NCBI GenBank assembly: GCA_023374045.1
Contig: CM041779.1
Span: 141,009,801-141,073,800, forward strand
Direction: 5' to 3'
From: Limonium bicolor
Lineage: Eukaryota; Streptophyta; Magnoliopsida; Caryophyllales; Plumbaginaceae
Length of the DNA: 64,000 bases
In this document: positions 52,853-64,000 of the stretch, in pieces
Position numbering within the stretch: position 1 is the stretch's first letter
Layout: the number at the start of each line of letters is the position of its first letter
Position numbers and translations under genes: made by a program
Notes under the pieces: generated by a model
Seen by the model: only the letters and a program-made list of their open reading frames with translations
Databases searched by the model: none
Told to the model about the DNA's origin: nothing

Positions 52853-55800
52853 TGTAACACCCCTCTCCATGATCACGTAATAATCTCTCTCGTAGCAATA
52901 AATAAAACGTCTTACAGCGGAAGAATAAATAATAAATACAATACTCACTCGAGTGTCACCGGCCATTACTCGCCCATGCGAGTAACGTAGCCAAACTACA
53001 TCCAACTTCCAACATAAACTAACTGCTAACCGCCGTGATAACGAGAAACTCCTATACATCATACTAAGTCCATAAATCATAAACAACGACAAGTGAGCGT
53101 CTACCCAAACCTGAATATACACAACCTTACCATAATACAATTCACCATCTTCATTGTCATATAGACAAACTCCGCGTGCAGTAATAATTAAGGTAAAACT
53201 CCAATTACCCTGTTCCCGCTCTTCGGCTTCGATAATAATCAACAACCTGTAATGGTGTAGTATCAGCGATAGACGCTGAGTATGCCGGGCCTGGACCCTA
53301 ATGGTCACTTAGTCATTTTAACCATCTTGTTATTAGATTGGTTTCATGCTTTACCATTTTACAGTTATAATCAATACTGTAATAAACATGTATAATACAC
53401 ATAATCATCCAACCAATTATTCATAAACACTTAACCATTCATCCAATCCAAACATTCATTTAATATCTCAAACAACAATTGTATATCGAACGTATCGAGC
53501 AATAACAATATAATGTACAATGTACAATCGTCGTAGCGTATGCCATCCTTTATTAATTTAATTTAGTTTGGCCTTCAAGGCCCCATCCATATGTACAATG
53601 TACAATCGCCGTAGCGTACAATTTCCATAGTTAATTTAATTTGGCCTTTAAGGCCCCATCCATCCAAACCATGTTTAATTATTAATACCAGTTGGACGTC
53701 ATATTAGGACAACCCTATAACCTCACCATGGACAGTAGTCCTCCCGTACACTTAAAGGTGCTCATTTCGCCAGAGGTCCGGAGGCCCCTGACTCTCTTAT
53801 GTCTCGTAAGACGTCCATATAAAGGTCGTAGCCACCTGACCCACGATCCAGTTTGGGCTCGTTGGGTATAAACCTGGAGCGGAATCCAATTAGGAAACCC
53901 CTCAGTGATCACAAATGCGCAACCAAGTAGTTCGTAACTACCGGGATTCCTCACCTCAACTCATACCATCTCTCTCTCATAATGTTTAAGATATGCTCTT
54001 AGTCTTATGGAGAATATTTATTAGTTAGCTGCCCAATGGGTCTCACGCATGCCTAGAAGTAGTCTAGGTTATATTCATGTTCGAGATCCATGCTCTAGAG
54101 ACCGACAATGTCGTGACTTGTTTCCTAAGTATTTTACTTAGGTTCCCATATACTTAATATTAATACTATGGTATTATATCAAGTAACCGTCTTGTCATCA
54201 CAATAACGTATATGTATGTTTATATAAGTCGATCTATAGTCGACGTAGTGTTAGTCCCGTAGGACGCTCGTGCATAATAATTAATGCAGTACCACACATA
54301 ATCACATACACGTATCCAAAACACTTAACACACAAGTGATAACAAACAAATCCGGGCCCAAGGAATATCCTTAGGACAACCCGGATCAAACTTCTTTACA
54401 TACCGTTCACCAAGACCTAGGATGCACAGTGTAGACCACTAGCTCGTCAAGCGTCCTCGTCTGTAGTATAATCTAAACGGTAATAAACTATAAGTCAGTC
54501 TCCATGACTAACTAAATCCGGTACTTCCGAATAACAAGTAACCCCGACAGTTCACCCCTGTTTTCTACAGTTATTGTTACGGGTTTATCTAAACCGGTCG
54601 GCTTTGTTACTAAAACTCGTACGTCAAAACATTTCGACTGTTAAGTTTAAACCACTAGATTTCTTTAATCTTATCCACCATTTAATACAGGTGTATAACC
54701 TATAGTTGCATGTATGCATGCATGATTATATTATATTATATTCTTTTTCGTATTGTATCATTTATTATATTGTATCATTTTCCCACCATCCATTATAACA
54801 CAATGTATTATATAATCCATTATCTTTAGCAAATAATATTTGCATCCAAAAACTCATAACTTATAGTTTGTAACTATTTATTTTTGTAATAACCACCACC
54901 ATTATATTATATGGTTTCCAACCATAATATATATCCATCCTTATATACATTATTCTTGTATATGTATATTTTTACCATATAGGTAAGTTTCATGAGTTAT
55001 AAAACTCTTACATTATATGTTACATTTTATCATCTTATATTAGATGATTATTCTCATTAGTCGTATTTATTTTATACAACTTATATTAAGATTATTATCC
55101 TAATATTATGTAACATTTTGTTGTATATTACAATTCCTAAGGTTTATTCAATAAATACCTTAGTTTATAAATCCTATTTATTTATAGTTTGTCACATGAT
55201 TTAATGTGAATATCCTTACTTATATTAATTCCACCTAAACCATATAATTGTTATAACATTTATAACATTATAGACCTTAGTCTAAAATTCATTTTCCAAC
55301 TCTTAAATATTCTGTTCAGCCCTTGAATTTATTTAAATTCTATTTTGACCACATAACATTATGTAATGTTATACCATATACTAACATCATTTGATATGAT
55401 ATTCTATTCCTTTAACTTAACCTATAGTTTTTATACAAAACTATTATATATTGCCGCATAGGCATATATATCAAACCTTATTCTTTTCCATAAACCATAA
55501 TCTACTTTACTTACAAAATCATCCCATAATTTATACCATGTTATATATACCATTTAATATAACATTTCTAACTTATAAAAAGGTATAACCTATGGTTATT
55601 TTTTGTAAATTCCGAACAGACCCCAAACTGTTCTATAATTGCCATTTGGCCCTATTTATAACATATAGTTTTATAATATCATTATAACTATATATTATAC
55701 ACATATCTTTATATATTCACTTATATAATTCTAAAAATCACCAAATTTCACCAAAGGGTTATAATTATCCTTATTAACCCATACACTTTCGGTATTTACA

Positions 55801-55920
55801 ATACCACCACATATATTTCTCCAAAGTGTCATAATGACATAATAACTATATATTATACATATATAGTTTTTTTAATTCAAAACAACTCAATAAATTCCTA
55901 AAATTCCTAATAGCCCAGGG
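52853..55920 (-). repeat. 5' LTR of element C, truncated by element D
   Basis: Collinear with LTR C1 up to the position equivalent to about 45211, with few differences. It ends at CCCAGGG, directly before the TGAAATACCCC of element D. CAGGG (55916-55920) may be the left copy of D's target duplication. Confidence 0.9.
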
Positions 55921-58900
55921 TGAAATACCCCACTTAGACATGGTGTTTAAATGATAAACCAAGAAATAAGAAGGCTAAATAATGCCTTAGAAACATTAAG
56001 AACCATTTCTAATCAAAGAAAATATAAGGAAACCCAAAAGAGCAGTTTAAGTAAAAACGTGCTCTAAGCTTGGAGAGACATGGGAGAGTACCCAAATATT
56101 GTTCTAAGACCTTAGTAATATCCTAATGGTCATTTTAAGTCATTACCAAAGAAAACCAAGCTTGAAAACAAGTTAAATACAAAATGTGCTTTAAGGAGTC
56201 TTAAAGCACGTTTTTGAAAAATTGTCTTGTAAATGAGTTTTGAATGGCTAAATGTCCATCATTACTCTTTAATTAATATGTGTACTATATAGTATCACAT
56301 TTGGAGGTCTATATCAATGGGAAATCAAAAATTTCACAACAATGTGCCTTGTTTTTGATGAATAGTGAATTTATTAAGCTAGTTTATACATAAGTCTATA
56401 TAAGTGAGACATTTGGTCAACAAAGACTAAACTAACTTACCCTCATTCACTAAAGGGGGCCGGTTTCTTTAAGTGTGACTCACCACACTATCTAACTAAG
56501 TAAAGAGAAAGCAAATAAGTAAGTTATAAAGCAAAACACTATTCACCTTTTAAGATATATATCACTTTTGCTTACCTCTCTCCTCACTTCTTCATTTCCC
56601 TTGTTGCCCACGATTTCTTGCTCTCTTTCTCTTCTCCATTCACGTAGAGCTTGACCCCCATGAAAGCTCCACCTTCTCTTGCACACATCTTGCTCACTTT
56701 CTCCAAATCCAAAACAAAACATATTCTTCTTAGTTAGCTCAAGCTCCTCCTTTCTATCTTCTTTTCAAAACTCCAAGACTTCATTTTGGTGCCAAGTCAA
56801 ACCACCATTAGAGGAGGAAATTCAAGTTTGGAGACTCCATTGGCATCTCCATTCTCTTAAGGTAAAGAAAGTGTAAGAAAATCTAGGTTTCCACCATTTT
56901 CTTCACTTGACCGAAAATATATACTCATGGGACTCCATGTTTATGCCTTGTTCTAGCTTGTTTCTACTCTTCAAAGGAGAGAGGAGGTCCTTCTTGCTTC
57001 ACATCCAAGTTTGTCTTGAGAAACCAAGGTAAACAATCACATTAATACCTTAAAACATATCTTTAAACCTAGGGTTTGTTCCTTAGGGTTAATGTGTTAT
57101 CTAGTACTCATTGGAGTCATTGGATATTGGTTAGAACATTGGCAAGAAATCACATTGGTGACCGAGATTGAACAAAGAAACCTAAGGAGAAAGGCTTTTA
57201 AGCTTGTGAGAAAACAAGGTAAATTACTTACCTTAAGGTGTCTTGTTTTTTAAGGAATGAGATGTGGGTATATGATGAGTTTAGTGTAGAGTTTTATATT
57301 GGGAAGGTGCTATAAAACCTAGGAGAAACAATGACTATTCTTGTGAACTTGTGACAAGGAGCAAATGAGAAAAGAGATAGTTTAAGAATATAAAGGTGAA
57401 GTACAAGAAGCATTTTATTTCAATGGGAGCCTTGTTGAGTGTATTCGCAGGTTGAAGGCATATATATGTGGAAATTCAGTGGTTAAGATTATTGTCATTT
57501 AAGGGCCTAAGTGCCAAGCATTTTAAGTTTAAGCACTATATGATGATGTGGTGGTTTTGGTGTAATTGGGTGTTAAGTTGTTGTGATAGACTTTGTGTGG
57601 TATTGGTTGTTTGATTGAGAAAAACCATGTGTTAGGAGGTACTATATACTAGAGAACCTATGGCAAAAATTTAAAGGGAGTTTAAGTGTTTAAGATATCT
57701 AAGGGAATTTAATGACTAAGAAAGTACTAGAAGTGTTCTATGGGTTTCTTGGTGAAAAAGGGTGAAATAAGGTGTTCTAAGGACTTATAATGACTTAGGT
57801 TACTAGGAAAGGATTTAGAAATCAAGAGAATGTATTGAGTATTTAGAACTTAGGTAAAGTTGGTAAGCAACTAGGAAGGAATTTAGGTTTGAAGGAACTT
57901 TAAGTAGATGCATAAAAGAGTTTTAGAAGGAAAAAGATGCTTGGGAGATGATGTTAAGATAAGGAGAAAACATTTTGGGATAGTAGCTATCATAGGTGAG
58001 AAACACCATTTAGAAACCTAGTACAAAATGTTGTAAGTGTTAAGGAAATTCACAACGAAATAAGTAAAGGCTTAAGGAATTAGGAAATGAGTTTCATGAA
58101 TGTTGTATGTGGATATAAGGGTACCAAATGTTGTTAGGAAGCATTAAGAGGCTTTAGGAGAAGATACTATAAGGGTTGGAGGCTTTGGAGGAATTTGGTT
58201 AAGGTGTTTAAGGCTTAGAAATTGAGTATAATGGCACGTCCGAACTTCCGTCCGAACTTGGAAGCTCGGACATGCCCTGTTACGCTTACAGTTTTCTGGA
58301 TTTTAGGTAGTTCCGAACTACCGTCCGAATTTGGAAGTTCGGACGCACCTGTTTTTCTTAGGGATTATCCTCGAACTGTGTCCGAACTTTGGAAGTCCGG
58401 ACACATGTTCGGACGTATGGATTTCTGGTTAGGATTTTCCTCGACTCATGTCCGAACTTCCGAAGTCCGGACACAAGTTCGGACATGTGTCTGATTTCTG
58501 TCTAAAGTCACGCTTGTGTCCGAACTTGGAAGTCCGGACACAAGTTCGGACAGGCCACTGTGGACCAAAAACCTTGTTTAAGGTTAGGAAATGATGTGGG
58601 ATAATTAAGTATGGATTTATGAGATTGTTAAGGACTTGTTTGGTGGATGTGATGGTCATTAAGTGGGAGAGTAAGTGTAATAAATAATGAGGAGATGAAT
58701 GTACTTAAGAGTCAAGTTAAAAACCATAAGGCTTAGTGAAAAGCAATGGGTAAAAGTTGATGTCTAGGAAAGTTAAGTAATTCTATTGAGTTGGATTGAT
58801 AATGACCTAAAACTGAATCAATGTTCTAGGCTTTGTGAATTGGGACTTGGAAGGAGATAAACCAAACGATCGTCGACGGTGAACGGTACAATCCTTTTTG

Positions 58901-60036
58901 TGACCTGCTTGCTAACGAGGTGTCCCTCGGCTTGTGTGCTATCTGTTTATTTGCTATGACTAAAAAAGATAACATGCAACCGGTTATATTGTTCTCGTTG
59001 TGATTGTGTTATATTTACACTAACCCCGAGGCTTGAGATTGTTACTAACCAAGTTTAGTACTCTGAGTTAAGAATAAGAGTTAAGTTGATGGTTTTGGTT
59101 AATGCCCGATAAGGCTTAGCTAGCACTTGGTGTTTAAGATGTCTACTAACTGGAACTTGAGTGAGGAAACCCGGGACCGATCTCCGGTCATGCATGCTAA
59201 GTGAAAGGGGGACGCATCTGAATCAGATCCGCCCTCCGCTTAAGGACTTGTCTTCGGACTTGTAGCCTAGGGCCGGTTGCCGGCTCAGCTACGCTGGACT
59301 CCCGTCCAGAGTAGGTGGCATTAAGATGGTGCGGTGGATCACCTAAATCCCAGGTTCGAATTAAGCTACAACCAATCCCTTCCCGGAAAGGTTTGTATCT
59401 GAGATTAAGATTAAGATTGAGATTAAGATTAAGGTAAGGTAAGGAACTGAGATTAAGGAAATGAGGACTAAGGGGGGGTTACTAACCCACTTGTTAAGGG
59501 AACGCTTGAGTCGTTCATTGCTTGTGAACTATATATGTTCATCTGTGGTTATTGTTATTGCACTTCATATTATGTTTGTGTATGTAATCAATTTTCCATG
59601 CTATCGACAATTAGTCGTCGTAGCCCCGTTAGCTTGGGGCCATGAGAGGGTTGTACCAGCATTCGTGCTGACCCCCTCGGGGGCTATTTTTACACTTGCA
59701 GGTAAGAGGCCCATGAGGACGCACTACGAGAGTAGAGTGGTTAGACTTAGGAGGGGTCATTTATTTTGGATTCGGGTTGCGCCTGTGCACCGACTGTTTA
59801 TATTAAACTGTTGTAAGTTTAAGATTACGTTTGAGGTACTAGTACTCGGTTGGTTTGTGATTGTGATGTTGATGTTTTGAGTTGGATAAGTATGTTAGTT
59901 AAGTATTGTAAATGTTAATCCGGTATATTCTGATATCAGACCGTGGCAAGGTCCAGGTGTTGTTTATTTCCGCTGCGACTTTTCGATTAAGTGTTTCAGT
60001 TGCGATAACCACGATAGGCTTTGGATGGGGTTTACA
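55921..60036 (+). repeat. 5' LTR of element D (4116 bp)
   Basis: Starts TGAAATACCCCAC and ends GGGGTTTACA, five bases before a primer site. It has the same order as LTRs A and B: a pyrimidine-rich leader (56570-56830), AAGGTAA sites at 56859, 57026 and 57216, the hairpin array, a (GATTAA)n-type tract (59400-59455), the GCTGACCCCCTCGGGGGC palindrome (59668-59685), and an acceptor-like CACTTGCAG (ending 59702). The 139-codon frame at 59461 overlaps these sites and is probably chance. Confidence 0.9.
58239..58557. repeat. ~70-bp-period hairpin array in LTR D
   Basis: Five units begin near 58239, 58309, 58375, 58449 and 58516. Stems include CATGTCCGAACTT with AAGTTCGGACATG and TTGTGTCCGAACTT with AAGTCCGGACACAA. 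It occupies about 2.3-2.6 kb into the LTR, as in A and B. Confidence 0.85.
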
Positions 60037-60041
60037 AAAAG

Positions 60042-60053
60042 TGGTATCAGAGC
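60042..60053 (+). other. primer-binding site of element D
   Basis: TGGTATCAGAGC, complementary to initiator-Met tRNA, followed by the self-complementary ACGCTCTGAT. Confidence 0.95.
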
Positions 60054-60266
60054 GTAGTTACGCTCTGATCAAGAAATACCGGACATGAGTAACCACCGAG
60101 TTAGGATATAAGTTAAGGAATGAGTATTGGGTTAAGGGTGTGAGAAGTTAGAGTGAGTAGAGTCAGATGACCACTAAGTGTGGATTGTCTTTACCGTCTA
60201 CGGACGTTATAAATTTACTAACCAAAACAGTGGTGAATGTGAATCTAATGTAAGTTATGCTTGTTC

Positions 60267-61260
60267 ATGGCAGGACGCCCTAGAGGAGGCCGAGGTCGCG
60301 GCCGGGTGAGGATATTCCAGGGATACCTGGAGGGCAGACGATCGCAGAGATCGTAGCTGCCGCTTTAGGGCACATGGGCTATCAGCCTGGTGTGGGTGCA
60401 CCACCTCCACCGCCACAGCCTAGGGAACCAAACTTGGTGAAGAGCTATCAGATCTTCGACCCGCTCATTCAAGGGGGAGACCGATCCCGCCAAGCTTGAG
60501 GCGTACATCTCCGAGCTGGAGACCGCCTTCGAGGCCCTTGAGTCCCTGCTGGGATCAAAGTGCGCTTAGCTGCTTTCTACCTGAAGGGGGCGGCGGGCGA
60601 TTGGTGGAAGCTGGTGAGGGCCGAGCATGTGGCCACCCAGAGTTCGGTGGGAGCAGTACACCGCCTTGCTACGGGCAAAGTACTACCCCGCCCATGTCCA
60701 GACGAAGAAGCGCTTGCAGTTAGATGCGCTTAAGCAGTTCGGACAAGATGAACGGTGGACCGAGTATTACTCAGAGTTCACACCGCCTTGCTTCGTCTTC
60801 TGCCAGGTCTAGGGTATTCTGACCAGATCTTGGTAGACCGCTTTCTATGGCGGGCTTAGCCATCGACCCGCTACGGCTGGGGCCGACGAGTTACACTACC
60901 TTGCAGGAGTGCTATTCCCTCCTGCTAAGGTTGAGATTACCGTCCAGCTGAGGGACGAGGGAATAGCAAAGCGAAGAGTGCTGAAGAGCTTAGAGAGTTC
61001 CAGGGCAGGAGGGTACAAAAACAGAAGTACCAGCTCAGGCCCAGAAGAATCAGAACCCGAAAGGGAAGGAGGAAAAGGGAAGGCTTCGGAAGAGCATTGA
61101 AGCTACCTATGCTATTGCAGCTACACCACTGCGCTTAAGGCGCCAAAGGGATCTGAGACTGAGAGGGGAGCCGGTGGTGGCTACCGCGACGCTTCAATCT
61201 GTAGATGTGTCACAAGGACCACCCCGGGCTCGACTGTAAGGGAAACAAGGTGGAGTGCAA
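60267..61260 (+). pseudogene. decayed gag of element D
   Basis: Gag remnant read across several frames. The ATG at 60267 begins MAGRPRGGRGRGR; then come TIAEIVAAALG and a Pro-rich PPPPPPQPREPN stretch. A core in other frames has FYLKGAAGDWWKLV, AKYYPAHVQTKKRLQLDALKQ and SYTTLQECYS. A degenerate zinc knuckle (CHKDHPGLDCKG) is near 61207-61245. Many small indels and stops break it. At TTLQECY the sequence is contiguous, whereas element C has an intron there. Confidence 0.85.
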
Positions 61261-62559
61261 CTTCGTGGTGTTACGGGCATCGAGCTTATGAGTGTTAACG
61301 GAACCCTCATCGAGCCTATAGGCCCGACACCAGGGCAAGGGCAGGACCGATCAGGGAGCTGGATCTGACGGTCAGAGGAAAGTGCAGCAGCCGGCGGACA
61401 AAAACCCACGGGACAACCCAGAAGACGGGGCCCACTCTACACATGGTGACCGGTACGATGAGCCTGAGCCCTCATCGAGGCCAGGTACCACTATAACCAT
61501 TTAGTAACAAAACTACTGTCTATACCGCATTCATGCATGTTTGGTGAAATATATGAGTTAAGTAAGATAAGATGAGATTAGAATTTAAGTAAGACATAAC
61601 CTACTACCACTTAGGAAGATTCAAACATCTGCTACCGTTACCATCTGCATCTAACCCGAGCACACCGACATCGAAACCATACACTTTCCAACCGAACAAT
61701 GTCAGGTTATCCGCCCAGGTATGATTTATTAAGGGATACTGACACCCGAAGCACAAATACGCCATCATCAGGAGATGCAATCAACTAGGAATGGGACCGG
61801 GAGGTTTTTACACACCGGAGTACCCAGGGGGAGCAAGGATGAAATAAGATGAAGGAGCTTGGGCAAGGATTGGAATCCGTATGCAGAATACCAAACCATG
61901 AGGGAGCAAGATGGAGTCTCACCACCGGGAATACCCGAAGAGTTCCATCCATATTACACAAGTCGTGGAAAATCGCTCACAGTTGGAAGCGAACCGATTC
62001 CAGACATCCAGCCATACTTTGCATTGTAAACTTCTACGAAAAAGATGGAACTGGGACTACACCAGGATAGGGACGAGACAACGGAGTCTCTCGAAAGAGG
62101 GATACCGTAGTGTCTTGGTCCATTGAGATGATGCGGAGTTTTTTATACGGCGAGCAGAAGCGTGCGGACGTGCAGATAAGATAGTACTTAAGTCAGGTGA
62201 TGTATTAATTTTGGAGGAGAATCAAGGATGGTATACCATGGGATAAGAGAATCAAGCTGAACAGCACCGTCAGCAGTAATCAATGCAACGCATATGAGAC
62301 CAGGAAGATTAAACCTAACCTTTAGACAATATTAGCCTGTAATGTTAGAATGAATGAGAAATGATATGTAGATTGAAGCACATGTTGTAAACAGGATGGT
62401 CATGAATAAAATAACAGGTGGGTTCATATATATTGTTACGACTCTGTATATCATCAATACTCATGAAGCTTGAACAAATTAGGTTATGATGGCTGTACGG
62501 AAGGTGCACTAAGCATACTCACAGAGGCTCAGGCCGACGCTAGCGGTACTATCCTCACC
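61261..62559 (+). pseudogene. element D: degraded segment between gag and protease
   Basis: No domain could be recognised in any frame. It presumably is the gag/protease junction, and may include inserted or scrambled sequence because 1.3 kb is longer than expected between zinc knuckle and protease. Confidence 0.45.
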
Positions 62560-62720
62560 GGCACTTTCCGATCAATGGATTGAGGCATCAGTTCTCTTCG
62601 ACTCAGGGGCCTCGCATACCTTTGTCTCTGCATCATTTGCGAGCAGGTTGGGGCTAGACGTGAGGAGCTACCCGACTCACGGTTACTCGCCCGTCTAAGG
62701 AGAAGGTTCGTTTCACCGTT
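62560..62720 (+). pseudogene. element D aspartic protease remnant
   Basis: A frame around 62594-62690 encodes LFDSGASHTFVS and ASRLGLDV, the active-site DSGA motif and its usual continuation in Gypsy retropepsins. Frames are broken on both sides. Confidence 0.85.
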
Positions 62721-64000
62721 ACTACGACGAGGACCACATCAGCATTAAGGGGAAGACTTCCCAGTCCAGTTTCATATGAGTTCAGTAAGCTAGGATTTGA
62801 TGTTATCTCGGATGAACTGGTTGGAGCGGCACAAGGGACATATCCTCTGCGCCGAGCATAGATTGTCGCTCAGGAGTCCGTCTTGGTAACAATATCATAC
62901 CGGCCAGAGGCCCAGAGAGCCTTCGACTAAGATCATCACCGCCATGGCAATGCATAGAGAATTAAGGGAAAGGAAGAGTATCCTCTGCTATGTACAGGAC
63001 ATAGAGAGAGACCCTGAGTTCGACCCCGACTTACCGTAGTGTCGGAGTTCCCCGACTTATTTCCACGGGAACTGCCCGGCATGCCACCCACTCGGGAGGT
63101 AGAGTTCACCATTGAGCTGCTACCTGGTACCGGACGATAGCCAAAGCACCATATCGTATGGCTCCGGCAGAAATGACTGAGTTAAAAGAACAACTGAAAG
63201 ATTTGTTGGATAAAGGATTCATTAGACCAAGTGTGTCACCATGGGAGCACCAGTCTCTTCGTGAAGAAGAAGGTGTAGTCTCCCGCCTCTGCATCGACGA
63301 CAGAGAGTGAATGCAGTGACACTGAAGAATAAGTACCCACTACCCGCATTGACGATCTGTTCGATCAGTTGAAGGTAGCATCTTGTTGTTCCTCCAAGAT
63401 TGATCTCAGATCGGGGTATCATCAGATAGCCATTAAGGAGGGAGACATTGAGAAGACGGCATTCTAACACGATACGGCCACTACGAGTTTACAGTGATGC
63501 CGTTTGGTTTTCGAACGCGCCAGCGAAGTTTATGGATCTGATGAACCGCTTGTTCGGGAGCAGCTGCAAGTCGGTGGTGGTTTTATTGATGATATTTTGA
63601 TATATTCAAAGTCTAAGGTTGAGCATGAGGAACATTAGGAGGGTGTTGGAAATATTAAGGGAGAACCTTATATGCTAAGTTCTCCATGTGAGTTTTGGCT
63701 TGACCAGGTCTCTTCCTAGGTCATGTCATCTCAGTCAGGATCGCAGTGGATCCAGCAAAGATTGATGCCGTACGTACCTGGCAAGGCCGAAGACTGTACC
63801 GACATCCGGAGCTTTCTCGGTCTGGCAGGTTACTACAGGAGGTTGTTAGAGATTTCAGCAAGGTCCGAAGCCGATGACCCAGTGATGAAGAACGATGCAC
63901 CGTTTCTATGGACAGTCGACTGTGAGAGATCATTTCAGACGCTTGAAGGACTCACTGACCACTGCACCGTACTGGACGCCCATTCCAGACGGTTACAGAG
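62721..64000 (+). pseudogene. element D reverse transcriptase and RNase H start, frameshifted, runs off the window
   Basis: Recognisable in order across frames: EFPDLFPRELPGMPP (about 63045), [17 protein letters not shown] (63150), a KKKDGS-like site, KYPLPRIDDLF-like (63333), [14 protein letters not shown] (63400), MPFGF (63497), the catalytic FIDDILIYS (63582-63608), FLGHVIS (63713), and SFLGLAGYYRR (63810) leading to RNase H. At least eight frame changes or stops are visible, so the gene is dead. The domain order is that of a chromovirus-type Gypsy pol; integrase lies outside the window. Confidence 0.9.

Larger units (their letters stand above)
42156..55920 (-). mobile_element. element C: gag-only long-LTR Gypsy-type element, minus strand
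   Basis: LTR C1 (42156-47630, 5475 bp) and the start of the second LTR (52853-55920) are nearly identical and begin TGTAACACCCCTCTCC. The primer site (minus strand TGGTATCAAAGC, one base off the usual form) is at 52837-52848. The interior has a gag gene but no pol. The second LTR is interrupted by element D at 55921, so about 2.4 kb of it must lie beyond the window. It inserted into the interior of element B. Confidence 0.9.

Noticed and set aside
59461..59880. A 139-codon gene with hydrophobic stretches
   Set aside because: It overlaps conserved noncoding LTR features (the CCCCCTCGGGGG palindrome and acceptor-like CAG), and I recognise no domain in it.

Overview
The window is plant nuclear DNA, almost certainly from a flowering plant with a large, repeat-rich genome. 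It is made of nested transposable elements. I found no convincing host gene, rRNA, functional tRNA or CRISPR locus. The plant call rests on an En/Spm (CACTA) transposon with TNP2, several long-LTR Gypsy elements primed by initiator-Met tRNA (TGGTATCAGAGC), a tRNA-Asp-primed Athila-like element, a tRNA-derived SINE and GT-AG introns. The species cannot be named from the sequence.

Layout. 1-318 is the 3' end of a Gypsy LTR. 319-1458 is unassigned flank with a SINE-like piece. 1459-11552 is a nearly complete CACTA transposon with a TAT target duplication, matching terminal repeats and palindromic subterminal repeats. It carries an intact 1087-codon TNP2 transposase gene and an 11-exon second gene that joins a Ptta/En/Spm-type domain, a coiled coil, a DUF8039-like module and a C-terminal Ulp1-like cysteine protease; one single-base frameshift breaks it. 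11553-20043 is a decayed Gypsy pol and 3' region (element E), split by a minus-strand Athila-like non-autonomous LTR element (13311-19074, target duplication AGAGT). 20044-22594 is E's 3' LTR, cut by element B.

Element B (plus strand) starts at 22595. Its 5' LTR is split by element A (25256-38700, minus strand, two 4.2-kb LTRs, no recognisable gag or pol). B's LTR resumes at 38701, ends at 40285 and is followed by a primer-binding site. B's interior is cut at 42156 by element C (minus strand, 5.5-kb LTR, gag only). C's gag is split by a 728-bp solo LTR (duplication ACCTT) and also contains three short in-frame GT-AG introns. C's second LTR is cut at 55921 by element D (plus strand), whose LTR, primer site and decayed gag, protease and reverse transcriptase run off the right edge.

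Two themes go beyond ordinary repeat annotation. First, C's gag is a spliceosomal-intron gene, whereas D's homologous gag is contiguous at the first intron site. Second, the LTRs of A, B and D hold 70-75-bp tandem arrays of hairpins with a GTCCG...CGGAC core at the same relative position (about 2.2-2.6 kb into the LTR). The hairpin sequences differ between elements but stay self-complementary. The arrays lie between conserved donor-like AAGGTRA sites and a conserved acceptor-like CAG, so they may sit in a leader intron. A shorter-period array of the same core lies in the Athila-like LTRs. All four primer-binding sites also fold into a hairpin whose closing pair changes in a compensatory way.
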